Shown piece by piece: positions 12,201 through 23,898 of a stretch of DNA of 64,000 nt. Each line of letters starts with the position of its first letter. Position 1 is the first letter of the stretch. The notes beneath the pieces were generated by a model, which was not told the DNA's origin, made no database searches, and saw nothing but the letters and a program-made list of their open reading frames with translations. The position numbers and the translations under genes are program-made. This stretch comes from Symsagittifera roscoffensis (Eukaryota; Xenacoelomorpha; Acoela; Convolutidae): the NCBI RefSeq assembly GCF_963678635.1, contig NC_087068.1, positions 6,787,907 through 6,851,906 on the forward strand, written 5' to 3'.

Positions 12201-12696
12201 TCCCCCTTTTGCAAGGGGAGAAAGATTCGTTACCAGGTACTAAATTCACGTATGCTTAACAATTGAAGTATTTCTGTATAGGGGTGGTACCCTAGGGGGG
12301 AAGCCTTAAAAGTAAAATCCATTTTCGACACATAAATACGACTGCATAAAAAATGGTGTTTTTCTTCAGTATATGATGAGACAATGCCGATTGAACTTAT
12401 TTTGGGCATGTTTTTTGTTTTTAAAATAGTTGGTTTTTCGCCATACATATGTACAGATTTATTATTTCGCACTACATTTTTTTCCTTAGAAAATTCTGGG
12501 AGCGCCACTCGTAGTAGAATCTAGTAGCACCCCTATAAGATCTTTAAGCCAATTCTTCTGTCCCCTGTGTATCATTTAAACAGCTACTCTATTAGCTTTA
12601 TACTGTTACTCGTTTTAATTTACAGAATGGCCATGATTAAAAAATGAAGTTGAGCAATATTTTTTGGTTCATTTAGTCGCACAAAGATACTTTTAC

Positions 12697-12846
12697 CTTG
12701 TTCTAACTCTGAGTGATATATTTTCTCACGAGTGACATTGAGTGTTTCGATCACGGCAGGCAATAATACTTCGCCTATCCTCATCTCTCTTCTGATTTCT
12801 GCTCCACTCTCAATTTGAGAACTCAGATATGGCAGCGCTATTTCAC
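12697..12846 (-). pseudogene. Exon E1, left duplicate copy
   Basis: Counterpart of exon E at 21119-21268, with acceptor TTGTAG and donor AAG|GTAAAAG. The exon is intact, but in this copy the reading frame arriving from C1 is off by one nucleotide, so normal splicing would reach a stop after two codons of this exon. Confidence 0.6.
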
Positions 12847-13191
12847 CTACAACAAAAGTAGATCAATTTTCATTTTCTGCAGAAAGGGAATCTTATCAAA
12901 AAGTTAATCTGATATCATGATTCTAAATTATTTGAGTATGCTAGGGCTCGTATTAGCTAGCAAACTTGTCTCTTCTGCCGTTTCCTCCATCAAATATAAA
13001 CACCAACTTTACAAGAAAACCATTGAATTTACAAGATAGTATATGAAGACAAAATATGCTTTTTATTGTTTAGATTATCCACTTGCTAGTTTTTATTACA
13101 ACTGGACAAAAAAAACATAACAATGCAAAAATTCCTTGTGTGTGTGCGTGTGTGTGGGTGTCTGTATGGGTTAGAAGAGCCGCTAACTTAC

Positions 13192-13761
13192 GATGATTCT
13201 GATAGACGACTGAGCCAATAACAGGCATTCTTGACACATGCAATACTCTTCTTGTCGATGACATTTAAATGTCGATGACATTGAAAACGACAGCAGAGGT
13301 TGCACTGACGTTGAGAATGACGTAAGAGAAGGAAAGACAACTTCTCTCAAGATAACATCCTGTTCTTCCGATGAACATTCCAGAAACAAAAGAGTACATG
13401 CTTTCACACAACTGAACATGAACTCAGTCCAGTTTTCATTCTCGCGGGTTACAACTTTGTTTTTACTTGTACAGAGAACATTATCAGTAGCTCCTTCTTT
13501 AGTTATATCATCAATAGATTGTTGTAGATTTGAGTCAAATAGCAATTGAGAGGTACTAGAACTTAGAAAGTCAACGTTAAACAGGTACTCCAAGGCCATT
13601 TGGTTGACCATTTGGAAAGGAGTGGAATCACAAGTGAAATCTAGTCCCGCGAACATCTGTCTTCGTTTCTTTTTATTCACATCATCTTCAGTTGTTTCGG
13701 TTCCATCATCTTCAGTTTGCCATCTTTGACATAGAACGCACTGCATTGCAGACACGAGCAC
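13192..13761 (-). pseudogene. Exon C1, left copy, with a 1-nt deletion at the splice donor
   Basis: Matches exon C (21614-22184) except that one G is missing at its 3' edge: the transcript-sense sequence is ATCATC|GTAAGT here and ATCATCG|GTAAGT in the right copy. The donor GTAAGT survives, but the exon is 570 instead of 571 nt, so joining to exon E1 shifts the frame and gives GTG AAA TAG. Either this copy is decayed or the base is an assembly error. Confidence 0.7.
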
Positions 13762-13847
13762 CTTGGATAAAACACACATTCATTTTACAAAAAAATTCAT
13801 CTGATTTTATCGGAAATTAGCAAAACTGAAATCATTCCTATAAATAA

Positions 13848-13912
13848 GGCACTTAGCATAATGGTAAGGCGTTCATTTCGAGATCTTCAGATCGTGAAAT
13901 TGATCCCCTGCC
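13848..13912 (+). repeat. tRNA-like sequence in an intron, left copy
   Basis: It has a box-A-like TTAGCATAATGG, a GATC/GATC T-arm-like stem around GTGAAATT, and GGCA...TGCC ends that can pair. The anticodon arm is not convincing, so I read it as a degenerate tRNA or a SINE-derived head. Identical sequence lies at 22271-22335. Confidence 0.4.
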
Positions 13913-14273
13913 ATGGCAATGACCTCTAGCTTCAGGTCTACCACAGCTTGATCTATTTCAGCTGCAAAAGTTCTAGATGCGTGAAAGTACCACGTGAAAG
14001 TTCCAGACGCAAAAAAACGACCTTGCGTCGCAAACAAAGAGCGCTTCGCTCAACAAAATACCTCAGTCTGGAATGTGGAGAAATAGGAGAAATGGACTAT
14101 GCTTAGACAGGCTGAACAACCTTTCATAGATCCTGAGCGAATCGCCGAAACCACAATTATTATTAATATTATCATTTTTAATATTTCGTATTCAATTATT
14201 ATTAGTATTTAATAATTGGACCCTTCTATAAAGAACTTTTGTATTATAATCTTCGTGACAAGATTTTACTTAC

Positions 14274-14804
14274 ACACTTCTCGCTTTCTTTCTCTCTTTC
14301 ATATACCAGTTGCGACATCGACAACTCATCTGATTTTTCTGCGGTCATTTCAATCATTTGCTTCTTTAGCAACTGAGGAACACGTGAGATTGCGATACTG
14401 ACCACTTCTAACTAGTAACTTCTTTTCGATGCTATGACGTCATACAACATCACTCGCGCCACTTGCAAATATCCTTCATGTTCTGCTTGTTTCAACTTCA
14501 GATCAGCATCTTTCTCTACATTTTCAGACTGTGATTCTATATTTGAATTGATCAAACTTATGCTTGTTTTGTTCTTTGAAATGAGCGATGTTAATAGTAG
14601 GACAATGCATATTGCCAAATCTTTTCCTCGTTCTAAATAAGGAACTTTGGAAGTGACTGAACTAGTTTGTGGGTTTTCCTCCAAGTTAGATTTGTCTTGA
14701 TTTAGATTATGGTGGTTTGAGATAAGAGTCATTCTGCCTGTAAGTTCACGAATAGTCTGTTTTCTGTCTTCAAAACCAACAGTCTCCATATACCACTCCA
14801 CCAT
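14274..14804 (-). pseudogene. Exon B1, left copy, with a premature TAG
   Basis: Corresponds to exon B at 22697-23227. A single substitution turns the Trp codon (TGG) of the right copy into TAG at 14412-14414, just after RSY. The distal 46 codons stay open in the same frame beyond the stop, as expected for a recent lesion. Acceptor (CTGTAG) and donor (TGT|GTAAGT) are still present. Confidence 0.75.
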
Positions 14805-15082
14805 CTACAGACAAACAAACGAATTCGGGTAATTTAAACCTTTTTACAAATTAAAAACCAAAACAGCAGCTGATTACAGCGCAGAATACTCCAATTGAGA
14901 TAAAAAATTTATTGATTGTCCAGCTCTGACCGTCCCATTATTTCAACAGCATCGTTCCTTCCTTCCTTTATTTTTGCAAGCTTTCCTTCGGGAACACAAA
15001 TCTTGAAACTTCCTATACTACCAAGTAATCTGATATAATAAGATGTGCACATATTGAACTGCAAATTATATCATAACCATAC

Positions 15083-15390
15083 CGTTGCTAAGGATTCGAT
15101 CATGCCGTAGTCATTTTCCGCCTCCATCCTTGTTGGCCTCTTGTTCCTATTTCTTTTCCTTTTGTTCCTCGTCAGTGTCTGACATACAGACACCACTAAA
15201 GTATTTGGAGACAACCAGCCCATCCCTCCCTGCTTCGTGGGGGAGTGAAATGGGGTTCCACAACTAGCGCCACCGCCACTAATATCCAGATCTGTTTCCA
15301 GTAATTGAGTCCATTTCAAATGTACATTTTGAGGATTGATGTCTTTGAGAAGCTTCAGCATAAACTGCACACTTCTGCCTGCGACTTCAA
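15083..15390 (-). pseudogene. Exon A1, left duplicate copy
   Basis: Copy of exon A at 23506-23813, with the same acceptor (GTTTCAG) and donor (ACG|GTATGG). It encodes about 102 residues and is intact, but it belongs to the copy with downstream lesions. The only minus-strand exons upstream of it are those of the right copy. Confidence 0.6.
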
Positions 15391-15475
15391 CTGAAACACA
15401 AAAAAGTTCAGATTCAGTTTACCTTACTTCAAATAAAATCAGGGCGTATAGCCTAAAATGTATAGGTAAAAGAAA

Positions 15476-15930
15476 CATAGCCAACAGACAGTTGAAAAAG
15501 AATCAATGAACGCAAGTACACAGAAAAAAATGAACTTGAATTTTCGAATTTCAAATAAGGAAAAATTAAATTCTTAAAGCTCTTTGAATTTCAACACTCA
15601 TTGAGAATTGGCACTTTTTTGAAACAATTAATCGAACTTGATAAAAACTGCATCAATAGATAATGCTTTTATTCCGCTTGGAGTCATTAAAATCCATTTT
15701 CGAAACTCGAAATTGATTACATTTCGTATTTCGTGACCTTTACACTTTTGCTTTTTAATAATAGAGTTTGCCTTCAATTTAACGAAGGAAATGAACTGAA
15801 CTTCAAAAAAAAATCAAAAGTCAAACCGCGAAAAAGTCATTCTGAGCTGAGCCTAAACAATTTTAACTTTCCCTGAAAAAAAAAACAAAAAATAATCATC
15901 AGCACCTATACACGAGTCTGAACTACGTTC
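15476..15930. repeat. Dispersed intronic repeat family, member 3 (left copy)
   Basis: Shares the opening ATAGCCAACAGACAGTTG, GAATCAATGAACGCAA, the AAAGCTCTTTGAATTTCAA block, TTTATTCCGCT, the GTGACCTTTACACTTTTGCT block and a TGCCTTCAATTTAAC block with member 1. The duplicate is near 23899-24350. A short further fragment (GTAGCCAACAGAAAAC) sits near 16147. Confidence 0.6.
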
Positions 15931-16298
15931 ATCGTCTCTTATAAAGCACTTCAATGGAGACCTGAGGTCAGAGAAAACCATACGTTTTTTTTAAAAATTA
16001 CATGAAACAATTCAGATGCAATTAAAATTTGTTTAAATTCAGTGAACATAGGTATATGATTGACATTTTCGCAAAAATTAACCAAATTTGAAAAAATAAT
16101 GTTGTTAATCCAATTGTCTACTTCATCTATCAGGAACCTAAACAAACGTAGCCAACAGAAAACTAACTTTGAACGAACCCAAGATAACAAAATTAAAATA
16201 TGTATTTTTTCGAAATTCAACTAATTTTTTCGGCTCTCCGGTTGACGCTGCTCTGAAATACATTTTAAAATAAGACAAGCATACAAATAAAACACAGG

Positions 16299-16300
<2 letters not shown>

Positions 16301-16358
<58 letters not shown>
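16301..16358. repeat. (TA)29 microsatellite, left copy
   Basis: Uninterrupted TA dinucleotide run of 58 bp. The right duplicate has 68 bp at the same place, so the tract has changed length since the duplication. Confidence 0.95.
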
Positions 16359-16361
<3 letters not shown>

Positions 16362-17078
16362 TCTATAGAATTGGCACAGGATGCTCCGACCACAGTAATC
16401 ATGGAACAGAATTCTTTTTAAATTTTAAAATTGCTACTTTTTATTGGAGATCGCAATGTGAGTTCAATTAACAAATTAATTTTAAAAAAAATTGAAAAAA
16501 ATTTGAACTTGAAAAAAATCAAAAATCAAACTGCGAAAAATCAATTGTGAGCCTGAACAACTTCTGATAATTTTTCCTATTAAAAAAAACAACAAAAACT
16601 ACCTAAAGACTGATAACCGGCTGATATGCAAGTAACACAGAAAGTTCCGACCATAAAAAAGACTTTATTTCAAATCGCGTCGTTTTTTGTTCGTTGTGAA
16701 ATAAGAGCATCTGAACGAGTCTAGAACTTCGATAATAGTAGTAAATTAGGTACTTTTGACTACATATTTTCTTATGGGATCAACAAAAAAGTTTAAGAAA
16801 AATTGGAAAAAAACCACGGCTTAACTTGTTGTTCTCATGTTGCCGTACAAATCATGGCCTAAACGAAAACAATCTTAACCACGATAGCCGGCTACTGTGC
16901 AAGAAGCACAGCAGGTTCAGACCAAAGTCATTTCAAAAGAAAAATTTTAAAAAATGAAGGAAAAAAATTTATATAAAACAAACGTTTTTGCACGAGAGGC
17001 TAAGGAGAACATAAAAAAAGCAGCTTCATGAAGTGAAATAAAAAAGAGAAATCAGCTTCGAATTAGTAAACTTTACTA

Positions 17079-17152
17079 CGTATCGGATTCGAGCCTGCGA
17101 CCTCCAGATTCGGAGCCTCACACTCTGCCCTCTCGGCCACGAACGCTTAACA
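17079..17152 (-). repeat. tRNA-like sequence, right copy
   Basis: Duplicate of the tRNA-like sequence at 8655-8728, with the same box-A-like and box-B-like motifs. Confidence 0.5.
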
Positions 17153-19449
17153 ATCGTCAAACACTAGTCACAAATAAAGCAGCTACATATGCTAATAAAT
17201 TGCCAATGCTACGCAGCAAAAGGGGCACCAAACTCAAATATACAAAATTTTGCATGTTATAATTTGGAATATAACAATCTGAAAAAATCCACACGAACTT
17301 TGCAATTAAAAGATTGGAAAAGTTAAAGCCACATTCTGTATAAACTACGCATTTCACAAACTTGCGAAATACATTGAATAAGAAAAATTCTGAAATCCAG
17401 TTCTTATTAGTGTTGTTTTTTTTTAAACAAATAGCTTTTTTTGGTTCATATGAAGATTTAAAAAGGCATCAACTGTGTTAACTTATTAGTATTGGAATTT
17501 CAAAGCACGTACTATTAAAAAGCCGTACGCTGCCACTAAAAAGGGAACCAATATTTGCGACTTAGTTTAGAAAAAAAATAGTCGCACTCTAAAGTTCGTT
17601 TGTTTAAATATTTTAAATTACTGTAATTTTATTTCGAGAAAGGGTGATTGAATTAGATTCAAAAATGCAAGTTGAATTAGATTACAACAATGCTAGGAAA
17701 CGCTGTAATAGCAGACAAAATAAGGTTACAACAGTAGCAAAATATTTGTGAGATATACTCAAAGGGATAGCTGAGCTACTCGCACCACTTGTAAGACACT
17801 GAAGAGCTAACAAAAAGGACTTCGAAGGATGTTACCCTTAAAAAATAACTAGAAAATCGAAAAAAAAAGAAATGTTTTTGTCCGAGCATTGAAAATGGGG
17901 AGGAACTTTGGATTCGGGTTTGCTTTCATTTTTTTCCACGCAAAAACAGCTACCACAAATAATCGACGAACAAAGTTGAGTAATATATCATATTAAAGCC
18001 CCTTCAGTCGTGATTTGAACATTAAAAAATTTCTAACAAAATTTTAGTGTCGAGAAAAACCGGTTTGAAATGTTTGAGCTTTGGTCTGATTTCGAGCTAA
18101 TTAGTATGATAGTTAGTAATTACAATAGCTCATTTGAGTTTAATTTAAGCCGTGAAAACTTAGTTTAATCTGGTAAAGGTAGTTTTTAGCGCAATTTCGG
18201 AAATCAAAAATTTGAAATTTCAAAAAATTTCCGCAAAAAATTTAGATATTTTTTTCAAGTTTTTTTTTCGTTTTTTGAGTCATTTTTCTTCAAAAACTGT
18301 TTTCCAGAATTATTTACTATGACTCTCAAATATGCCTAAATTCTTTTTTTTTCGTGCAGATATTTTCATCACAACGCGCAGAAAAAAAACGACACCTATT
18401 TGAGAAAACATTTAAGTAATTTTTAAGACTGTGGTCGGAGCAGTCTGTGCTACTTGTACAGTAACTGGCTATCCTTGTTCATGTTTATACTTACTGAAGT
18501 TTTTAGAGATAAGTCTAAATGTGTTTATAGTAAGCAGTCGAACAATGGGCCAGTCTTCTCAATTTCCTAAATGATATCGGTAATTTGTAAGAAACAAAAT
18601 AGTAGGTAAATAAGCCGACGGATTGAAATCCGACAGCCGAAAAACTGAAACTCAATCGATATGTTTCGGCAAATTCTAATCGACAAAAAACGTACTGCCA
18701 CAATAGTATCCACGAGTGATATATATGTACTGAATATCAGGTGGTATTTAACATTCGGAAACTAAACAGAGAGCCTAATCAACAACCAACATAAAGCAGA
18801 AACTTATAATTCGGAAACTAGACAGAGAGCCTAATCAACAACATAAAGCAGAAACTTATAACTTAAAGCAGAAAATCAAAATTTATACATATAATTAGAT
18901 CTATCGAAAACTTGCCCAGATTATAGAATGCGAAATTGGTCCGGATGAAAATTTACCTAGCGATAACCAAGTCGAAAAAATAAGATTTGAAGCTAATAAA
19001 AAGTTAAAGTCCACCTCTCCCTCAAAAAAACCCACGCACACTGAAAACTTTTCAAACGCCGCAATCTGAGGCCACTAAGTCAATATAAAATAGGCCAAAA
19101 CCAATTAAAACGAAAAAGAAAAAAACATAAAATTAAATTTGAACGAATCGAGTTGGTAAAATTACAACCAACATAAAATGCAAATTTCAACAACGACGGA
19201 TATTTGAAATTCTAACCTTTTAAAAAATTGGATATGGCTAGAGCATCCTGTTTACTGAAAGCATAAACTTTGCAATAAAATAGGCAACTTTAATTGGAAA
19301 AAATTGACTGATCAATGACCATTTTTAAAAACAACATGATGAAAATGATGGTTTGTTACACATTCATGTCGAGGCCCAATTTGCCGTCTGTTCACCAATT
19401 TAATTTGAATTGAAATTAAAAAGAATGCAAATGTGAAAACGCAAAAAAT

Positions 19450-19903
19450 ATAGCCAACAGACAGTTAGAAAAGAATCAATGAACGCAAAGAAACAAAAAA
19501 AACTGACTTAGTTTTTGAAAAAGCGTCAAGTTGCAAACTTCTCAGACAAAATGTACGGCTTTAAAGCTCTTTGAATTCCAAGAACAGTTTATGACACATT
19601 TTTTGATAAAATCAACGCAATTTGAGGAAACTCGATCAATATGTAAAATTTTTATTTCGCTGGAAAATCTGATTATTAAATTCCATTTTGGAAATTAAAA
19701 TTCGATCACGTTTTTTGTGATTTTTACACTTTTGCTGCTCGATAGTGGAGTTTGCCTTCCTTTTAACAAGGAAAAAAAACAAATTTGAGCATGAACGAGT
19801 TTTTCCTGAAAAACCAACAAACAAAAATAATCACCAAGAGGTATATAAAAGTCTTCACTACCTTCATCGATTTAAAAAATAAATTGAGCGTGATGAAAAT
19901 TTA
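19450..19903. repeat. Dispersed intronic repeat family, member 1 (right copy)
   Basis: Duplicate of 11027-11480, differing by a one-base A-run length change near 19775. Confidence 0.6.
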
Positions 19904-20159
19904 AGACATTCCTGAAAACCGCACGACCTAAGTTAGTGTCGACACTTCGTTTCCTTGTCATTTAAAAAACACCAGTTTATAAATTTTAGGTGTTTTTCTC
20001 TGGATAAAACAAGCTATCTTATCGAAAAACTCTTTTCGTAACAAAATTAACTTCTATTCTAGCAAAAATAGATATATTTGGAAGATGAATCAACGAACAG
20101 AGAAACTGACAAAACATAGGCCGTTTCGGCATAATAATGACACCATTCCTTGCCAATAT

Positions 20160-20377
20160 TCATTTCTTGTTGCCTCTCTTTCTCTGCTGGCGATTTTGTT
20201 TCTTGCTCTTTCCCTGGAATAGGGCCACGTGTCTGGGGTGAACTTGGATGAGGGATGATTTGCGGATAATTTCTGCCGTGGAGTCTGAGGAGAAGATCTG
20301 AGTGACTTTTTCCTTGTCAATAGGAAACATCTTCAAAATACTCTCGCAACAGCACTGTTGAAGCTTTCTTGATAGCA
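20160..20377 (-). CDS. Exon D: C-terminal exon of the duplicated gene
   Basis: The acceptor TTTATTTACAG precedes an exon that takes one nucleotide from exon E and runs 71 codons to TGA. The translation opens with a Cys-rich helix (LQQCCCESILKMF) and ends in a basic Lys/Arg/Gln tail (KSKKQNRQQRKRGNKK), which suggests nuclear localisation or nucleic-acid binding. It is the last exon of a five-exon run (A, B, C, E, D), about 590 residues in total, whose phases all agree. The protein family is not recognised. Confidence 0.65.
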
Positions 20378-21118
20378 CTGTAAATAAAACATCAAAATTT
20401 GAACATCATATCGGACACAGAGCCAACAGACGATTAAAAACGGATCCATGAAAACCGAAAAAAAAACGACTGCTTAATCAAGAAATGTTTTTTTTTTAAT
20501 ATTTGGCCTGAAAGCTCTAAGATTGACACTTTAATGATAAACAAACCAACCCAATTTGAAAACTCAGCAGGTAATTCTTTAATATTCCGCTGGTAAATGA
20601 GAAACTGGATTTCTTTAACTTTTCCCCCTTTTGCAAGGGGAGAAAGATTCGTTACCAGGTACTAAATTCACGTATGCTTAACAATTGAAGTATTTCTGTA
20701 TAGGGGTGGTACCCTAGGGGGGAAGCCTTAAAAGTAAAATCCATTTTCGACACATAAATACGACTGCATAAAAAATGGTGTTTTTCTTCAGTATATGATG
20801 AGACAATGCCGATTGAACTTATTTTGGGCATGTTTTTTGTTTTTAAAATAGTTGGTTTTTCGCCATATATATGTACAGATTTATTATTTCGCACTACATT
20901 TTTTTCCTTAGAAAATTCTGGGAGCGCCACTCGTAGTAGAATCTAGTAGCACCCCTATAAGATCTTTAAGCCAATTCTTCTGTCCCCTGTGTATCATTTA
21001 AACAGCTACTCTATTAGCTTTATACTGTTACTCGTTTTAATTTACAGAATGGCCATGATTAAAAAATGAAGTTGAGCAATATTTTTTGGTTCATTTAGTC
21101 GCACAAAGATACTTTTAC

Positions 21119-21268
21119 CTTGTTCTAACTCTGAGTGATATATTTTCTCACGAGTGACATTGAGTGTTTCGATCACGGCAGGCAATAATACTTCGCCTAT
21201 CCTCATCTCTCTTCTGATTTCTGCTCCACTCTCAATTTGAGAACTCAGATATGGCAGCGCTATTTCAC
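21119..21268 (-). CDS. Exon E of the duplicated gene
   Basis: A 150-nt exon between acceptor TGTTGTAG and donor CAAG|GTAAAAG. It enters in phase 1 from exon C and leaves in phase 1 to exon D. The translation is an amphipathic helical segment (LPYLSSQIES, then RIGEVLLPAVIETLN) that resembles one helical repeat of a HEAT- or ARM-like solenoid, an inference from hydrophobic spacing only. It has no start codon of its own and is recognised only through splice sites and phase. Confidence 0.6.
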
Positions 21269-21613
21269 CTACAACAAAAGTAGATCAATTTTCATTTTCT
21301 GCAGAAAGGAATCTTATCAAAAAGTTAATCTGATATCATGATTCTAAATTATTTGAGTATGCTAGGGCTCGTATTAGCTAGCAAACTTGTCTCTTCTGCC
21401 GTTTCCTCCATCAAATATAAACACCAACTTTACAAGAAAACCATTGAATTTACAAGATAGTATATGAAGACAAAATATGCTTTTTATTGTTTAGATTATC
21501 CACTTGCTAGTTTTTATTACAACTGGACAAAAAAAAACATAACAATGCAAAAATTCCTTGTGTGTGTGCGTGTGTGTGGGTGTCTGTATGGGTTAGAAGA
21601 GCCGCTAACTTAC

Positions 21614-22184
21614 CGATGATTCTGATAGACGACTGAGCCAATAACAGGCATTCTTGACACATGCAATACTCTTCTTGTCGATGACATTTAAATGTCGATG
21701 ACATTGAAAACGACAGCAGAGGTTGCACTGACGTTGAGAATGACGTAAGAGAAGGAAAGACAACTTCTCTCAAGATAACATCCTGTTCTTCCGATGAACA
21801 TTCCAGAAACAAAAGAGTACATGCTTTCACACAACTGAACATGAACTCAGTCCAGTTTTCATTCTCGCGGGTTACAACTTTGTTTTTACTTGTACAGAGA
21901 ACATTATCAGTAGCTCCTTCTTTAGTTATATCATCAATAGATTGTTGTAGATTTGAGTCAAATAGCAATTGAGAGGTACTAGAACTTAGAAAGTCAACGT
22001 TAAACAGGTACTCCAAGGCCATTTGGTTGACCATTTGGAAAGGAGTGGAATCACAAGTGAAATCTAGTCCCGCGAACATCTGTCTTCGTTTCTTTTTATT
22101 CACATCATCTTCAGTTGTTTCGGTTCCATCATCTTCAGTTTGCCATCTTTGACATAGAACGCACTGCATTGCAGACACGAGCAC
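21614..22184 (-). CDS. Exon C of the duplicated gene
   Basis: A 571-nt exon (acceptor TTATCCAAG, donor ATCG|GTAAGTTAG) encoding about 190 residues. Near its start are two Cys-x2-Cys-like groups around AMQCVLCQRW, then an acidic and basic linker (TEDDVNKKKRR), then predicted helices and a second Cys-rich cluster (CHRQEEYCMCQEC). The Cys clusters could bind metal, but the spacing fits no family I know. Phase joins exactly to exons B and E. The left duplicate lacks one G at the donor. Confidence 0.65.
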
Positions 22185-22270
22185 CTTGGATAAAACACAC
22201 ATTCATTTTACAAAAAAATTCATCTGATTTTATCGGAAATTAGCAAAACTGAAATCATTCCTATAAATAA

Positions 22271-22335
22271 GGCACTTAGCATAATGGTAAGGCGTTCATT
22301 TCGAGATCTTCAGATCGTGAAATTGATCCCCTGCC
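22271..22335 (+). repeat. tRNA-like sequence in an intron, right copy
   Basis: Duplicate of 13848-13912. Confidence 0.4.
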
Positions 22336-22696
22336 ATGGCAATGACCTCTAGCTTCAGGTCTACCACAGCTTGATCTATTTCAGCTGCAAAAGTTCTAGA
22401 TGCGTGAAAGTACCACGTGAAAGTTCCAGACGCAAAAAAACGACCTTGCGTCGCAAACAAAGAGCGCTTCGCTCAACAAAATACCTCAGTCTGGAATGTG
22501 GAGAAATAGGAGAAATGGACTATGCTTAGACAGGCTGAACAACCTTTCATAGATCCTGAGCGAATCGCCGAAACCACAATTATTATTAATATTATCATTT
22601 TTAATATTTCGTATTCAATTATTATTAGTATTTAATAATTGGACCCTTCTATAAAGAACTTTTGTATTATAATCTTCGTGACAAGATTTTACTTAC

Positions 22697-23227
22697 ACAC
22701 TTCTCGCTTTCTTTCTCTCTTTCATATACCAGTTGCGACATCGACAACTCATCTGATTTTTCTGCGGTCATTTCAATCATTTGCTTCTTTAGCAACTGAG
22801 GAACACGTGAGATTGCGATACTGACCACTTCTAACCAGTAACTTCTTTTCGATGCTATGACGTCATACAACATCACTCGCGCCACTTGCAAATATCCTTC
22901 ATGTTCTGCTTGTTTCAACTTCAGATCAGCATCTTTCTCTACATTTTCAGACTGTGATTCTATATTTGAATTGATCAAACTTATGCTTGTTTTGTTCTTT
23001 GAAATGAGCGATGTTAATAGTAGGACAATGCATATTGCCAAATCTTTTCCTCGTTCTAAATAAGGAACTTTGGAAGTGACTGAACTAGTTTGTGGGTTTT
23101 CCTCCAAGTTAGATTTGTCTTGATTTAGATTATGGTGGTTTGAGATAAGAGTCATTCTGCCTGTAAGTTCACGAATAGTCTGTTTTCTGTCTTCAAAACC
23201 AACAGTCTCCATATACCACTCCACCAT
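22697..23227 (-). CDS. Exon B of the duplicated gene
   Basis: A 531-nt exon, open throughout (177 codons), with acceptor GTCTGTAG and donor TGT|GTAAGT, both in phase 0. The translation begins MVEWYMETVGFEDRKQ, has a charged and polar middle, a hydrophobic stretch (LAICIVLLLTSLIS), and a helical segment around EGYLQVARVMLYDVIASKR followed by the WLEVVSIAISRVPQLL region. It looks like part of a helical repeat domain. The hydrophobic stretch could be a buried helix rather than a membrane segment. The Trp codon after RSY is the one that became TAG in the left duplicate. Confidence 0.7.
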
Positions 23228-23331
23228 CTACAGACAAACAAACGAATTCGGGTAATTTAAACCTTTTTACAAATTAAAAACCAAAACAGCAGCTGATTAC
23301 AGCGCAGAATACTCCAATTGAGATAAAAAAT

Positions 23332-23481
23332 TTATTGATTGTCCAGCTCTGACCGTCCCATTATTTCAACAGCATCGTTCCTTCCTTCCTTTATTTTTGC
23401 AAGCTTTCCTTCGGGAACACAAATCTTGAAACTTCCTATACTACCAAGTAATCTGATATAATAAGATGTGCACATATTGAA
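23332..23481 (-). CDS. Possible alternative terminal exon after a 24-nt intron
   Basis: Directly after exon A the transcript-sense sequence GTATGG...TTTGCAG is only 24 nt long. Joining there keeps phase 0 and gives 49 further codons ending in TAA (ending SELDNQ). An intron this short would be exceptional, and a chance open frame is the main alternative. Both duplicate copies have it. Confidence 0.2.
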   Translation of the reverse strand, partial: FNMCTSYYIRLLGSIGSFKICVPEGKLAKIKEGRNDAVEIMGRSELDNQ

Positions 23482-23505
23482 CTGCAAATTATATCATAAC
23501 CATAC

Positions 23506-23813
23506 CGTTGCTAAGGATTCGATCATGCCGTAGTCATTTTCCGCCTCCATCCTTGTTGGCCTCTTGTTCCTATTTCTTTTCCTTTTGTTCCTCGTCAGTG
23601 TCTGACATACAGACACCACTAAAGTATTTGGAGACAACCAGCCCATCCCTCCCTGCTTCGTGGGGGAGTGAAATGGGGTTCCACAACTAGCGCCACCGCC
23701 ACTAATATCCAGATCTGTTTCCAGTAATTGAGTCCATTTCAAATGTACATTTTGAGGATTGATGTCTTTGAGAAGCTTCAGCATAAACTGCACACTTCTG
23801 CCTGCGACTTCAA
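23506..23813 (-). CDS. Exon A of the duplicated gene
   Basis: A 308-nt exon (acceptor GTGTTTCAG, donor ACG|GTATGG), entering in phase 1 and leaving in phase 0, with about 102 codons. The translation has a helical start (FMLKLLKDIN), a glycine-rich and proline-containing loop (SGGGASCGTPFHSP), a basic stretch (RNKRKRNRNKRP) that could be a nuclear localisation signal, and ends DYGMIESLAT, which joins well to exon B. The exon feeding its phase-1 start was not identified. Confidence 0.6.
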
Positions 23814-23898
23814 CTGAAACACAAAAAAGTTCAGATTCAGTTTACCTTACTTCAAATAAAATCAGGGCGTATAGCCTAAAATGTATAGGTAAAAGAAA

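Larger units (their letters stand above)
8451..16874. repeat. Large direct tandem duplication, left copy (about 8424 bp)
   Basis: This segment is repeated almost base for base at 16875-25303. The joint between the copies reads ...CAATC|TTAACCACG, while the right end reads ...CAATCT|GCGG. The breakpoints share about one base, which points to end joining rather than repeat-mediated recombination. Differences are sparse: single substitutions, one-base length changes in homopolymers, a 5-bp indel near 15840, a different TA-repeat length, a premature stop and a splice-junction deletion. On the minus strand this copy lies downstream of the other and contains five exons (A1, B1, C1, E1, D1). Confidence 0.95.

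Noticed and set aside
13848-13912. Functional tRNA gene
   Set aside because: A-box and T-arm-like parts are present, but the anticodon arm cannot be folded convincingly, so it is called tRNA-like only.
20652-20930. Minus-strand ORF of 92 codons, present in both duplicates
   Set aside because: It lies in the intron between exons E and D, has no splice sites with fitting phase, and the E-D join is already in frame.
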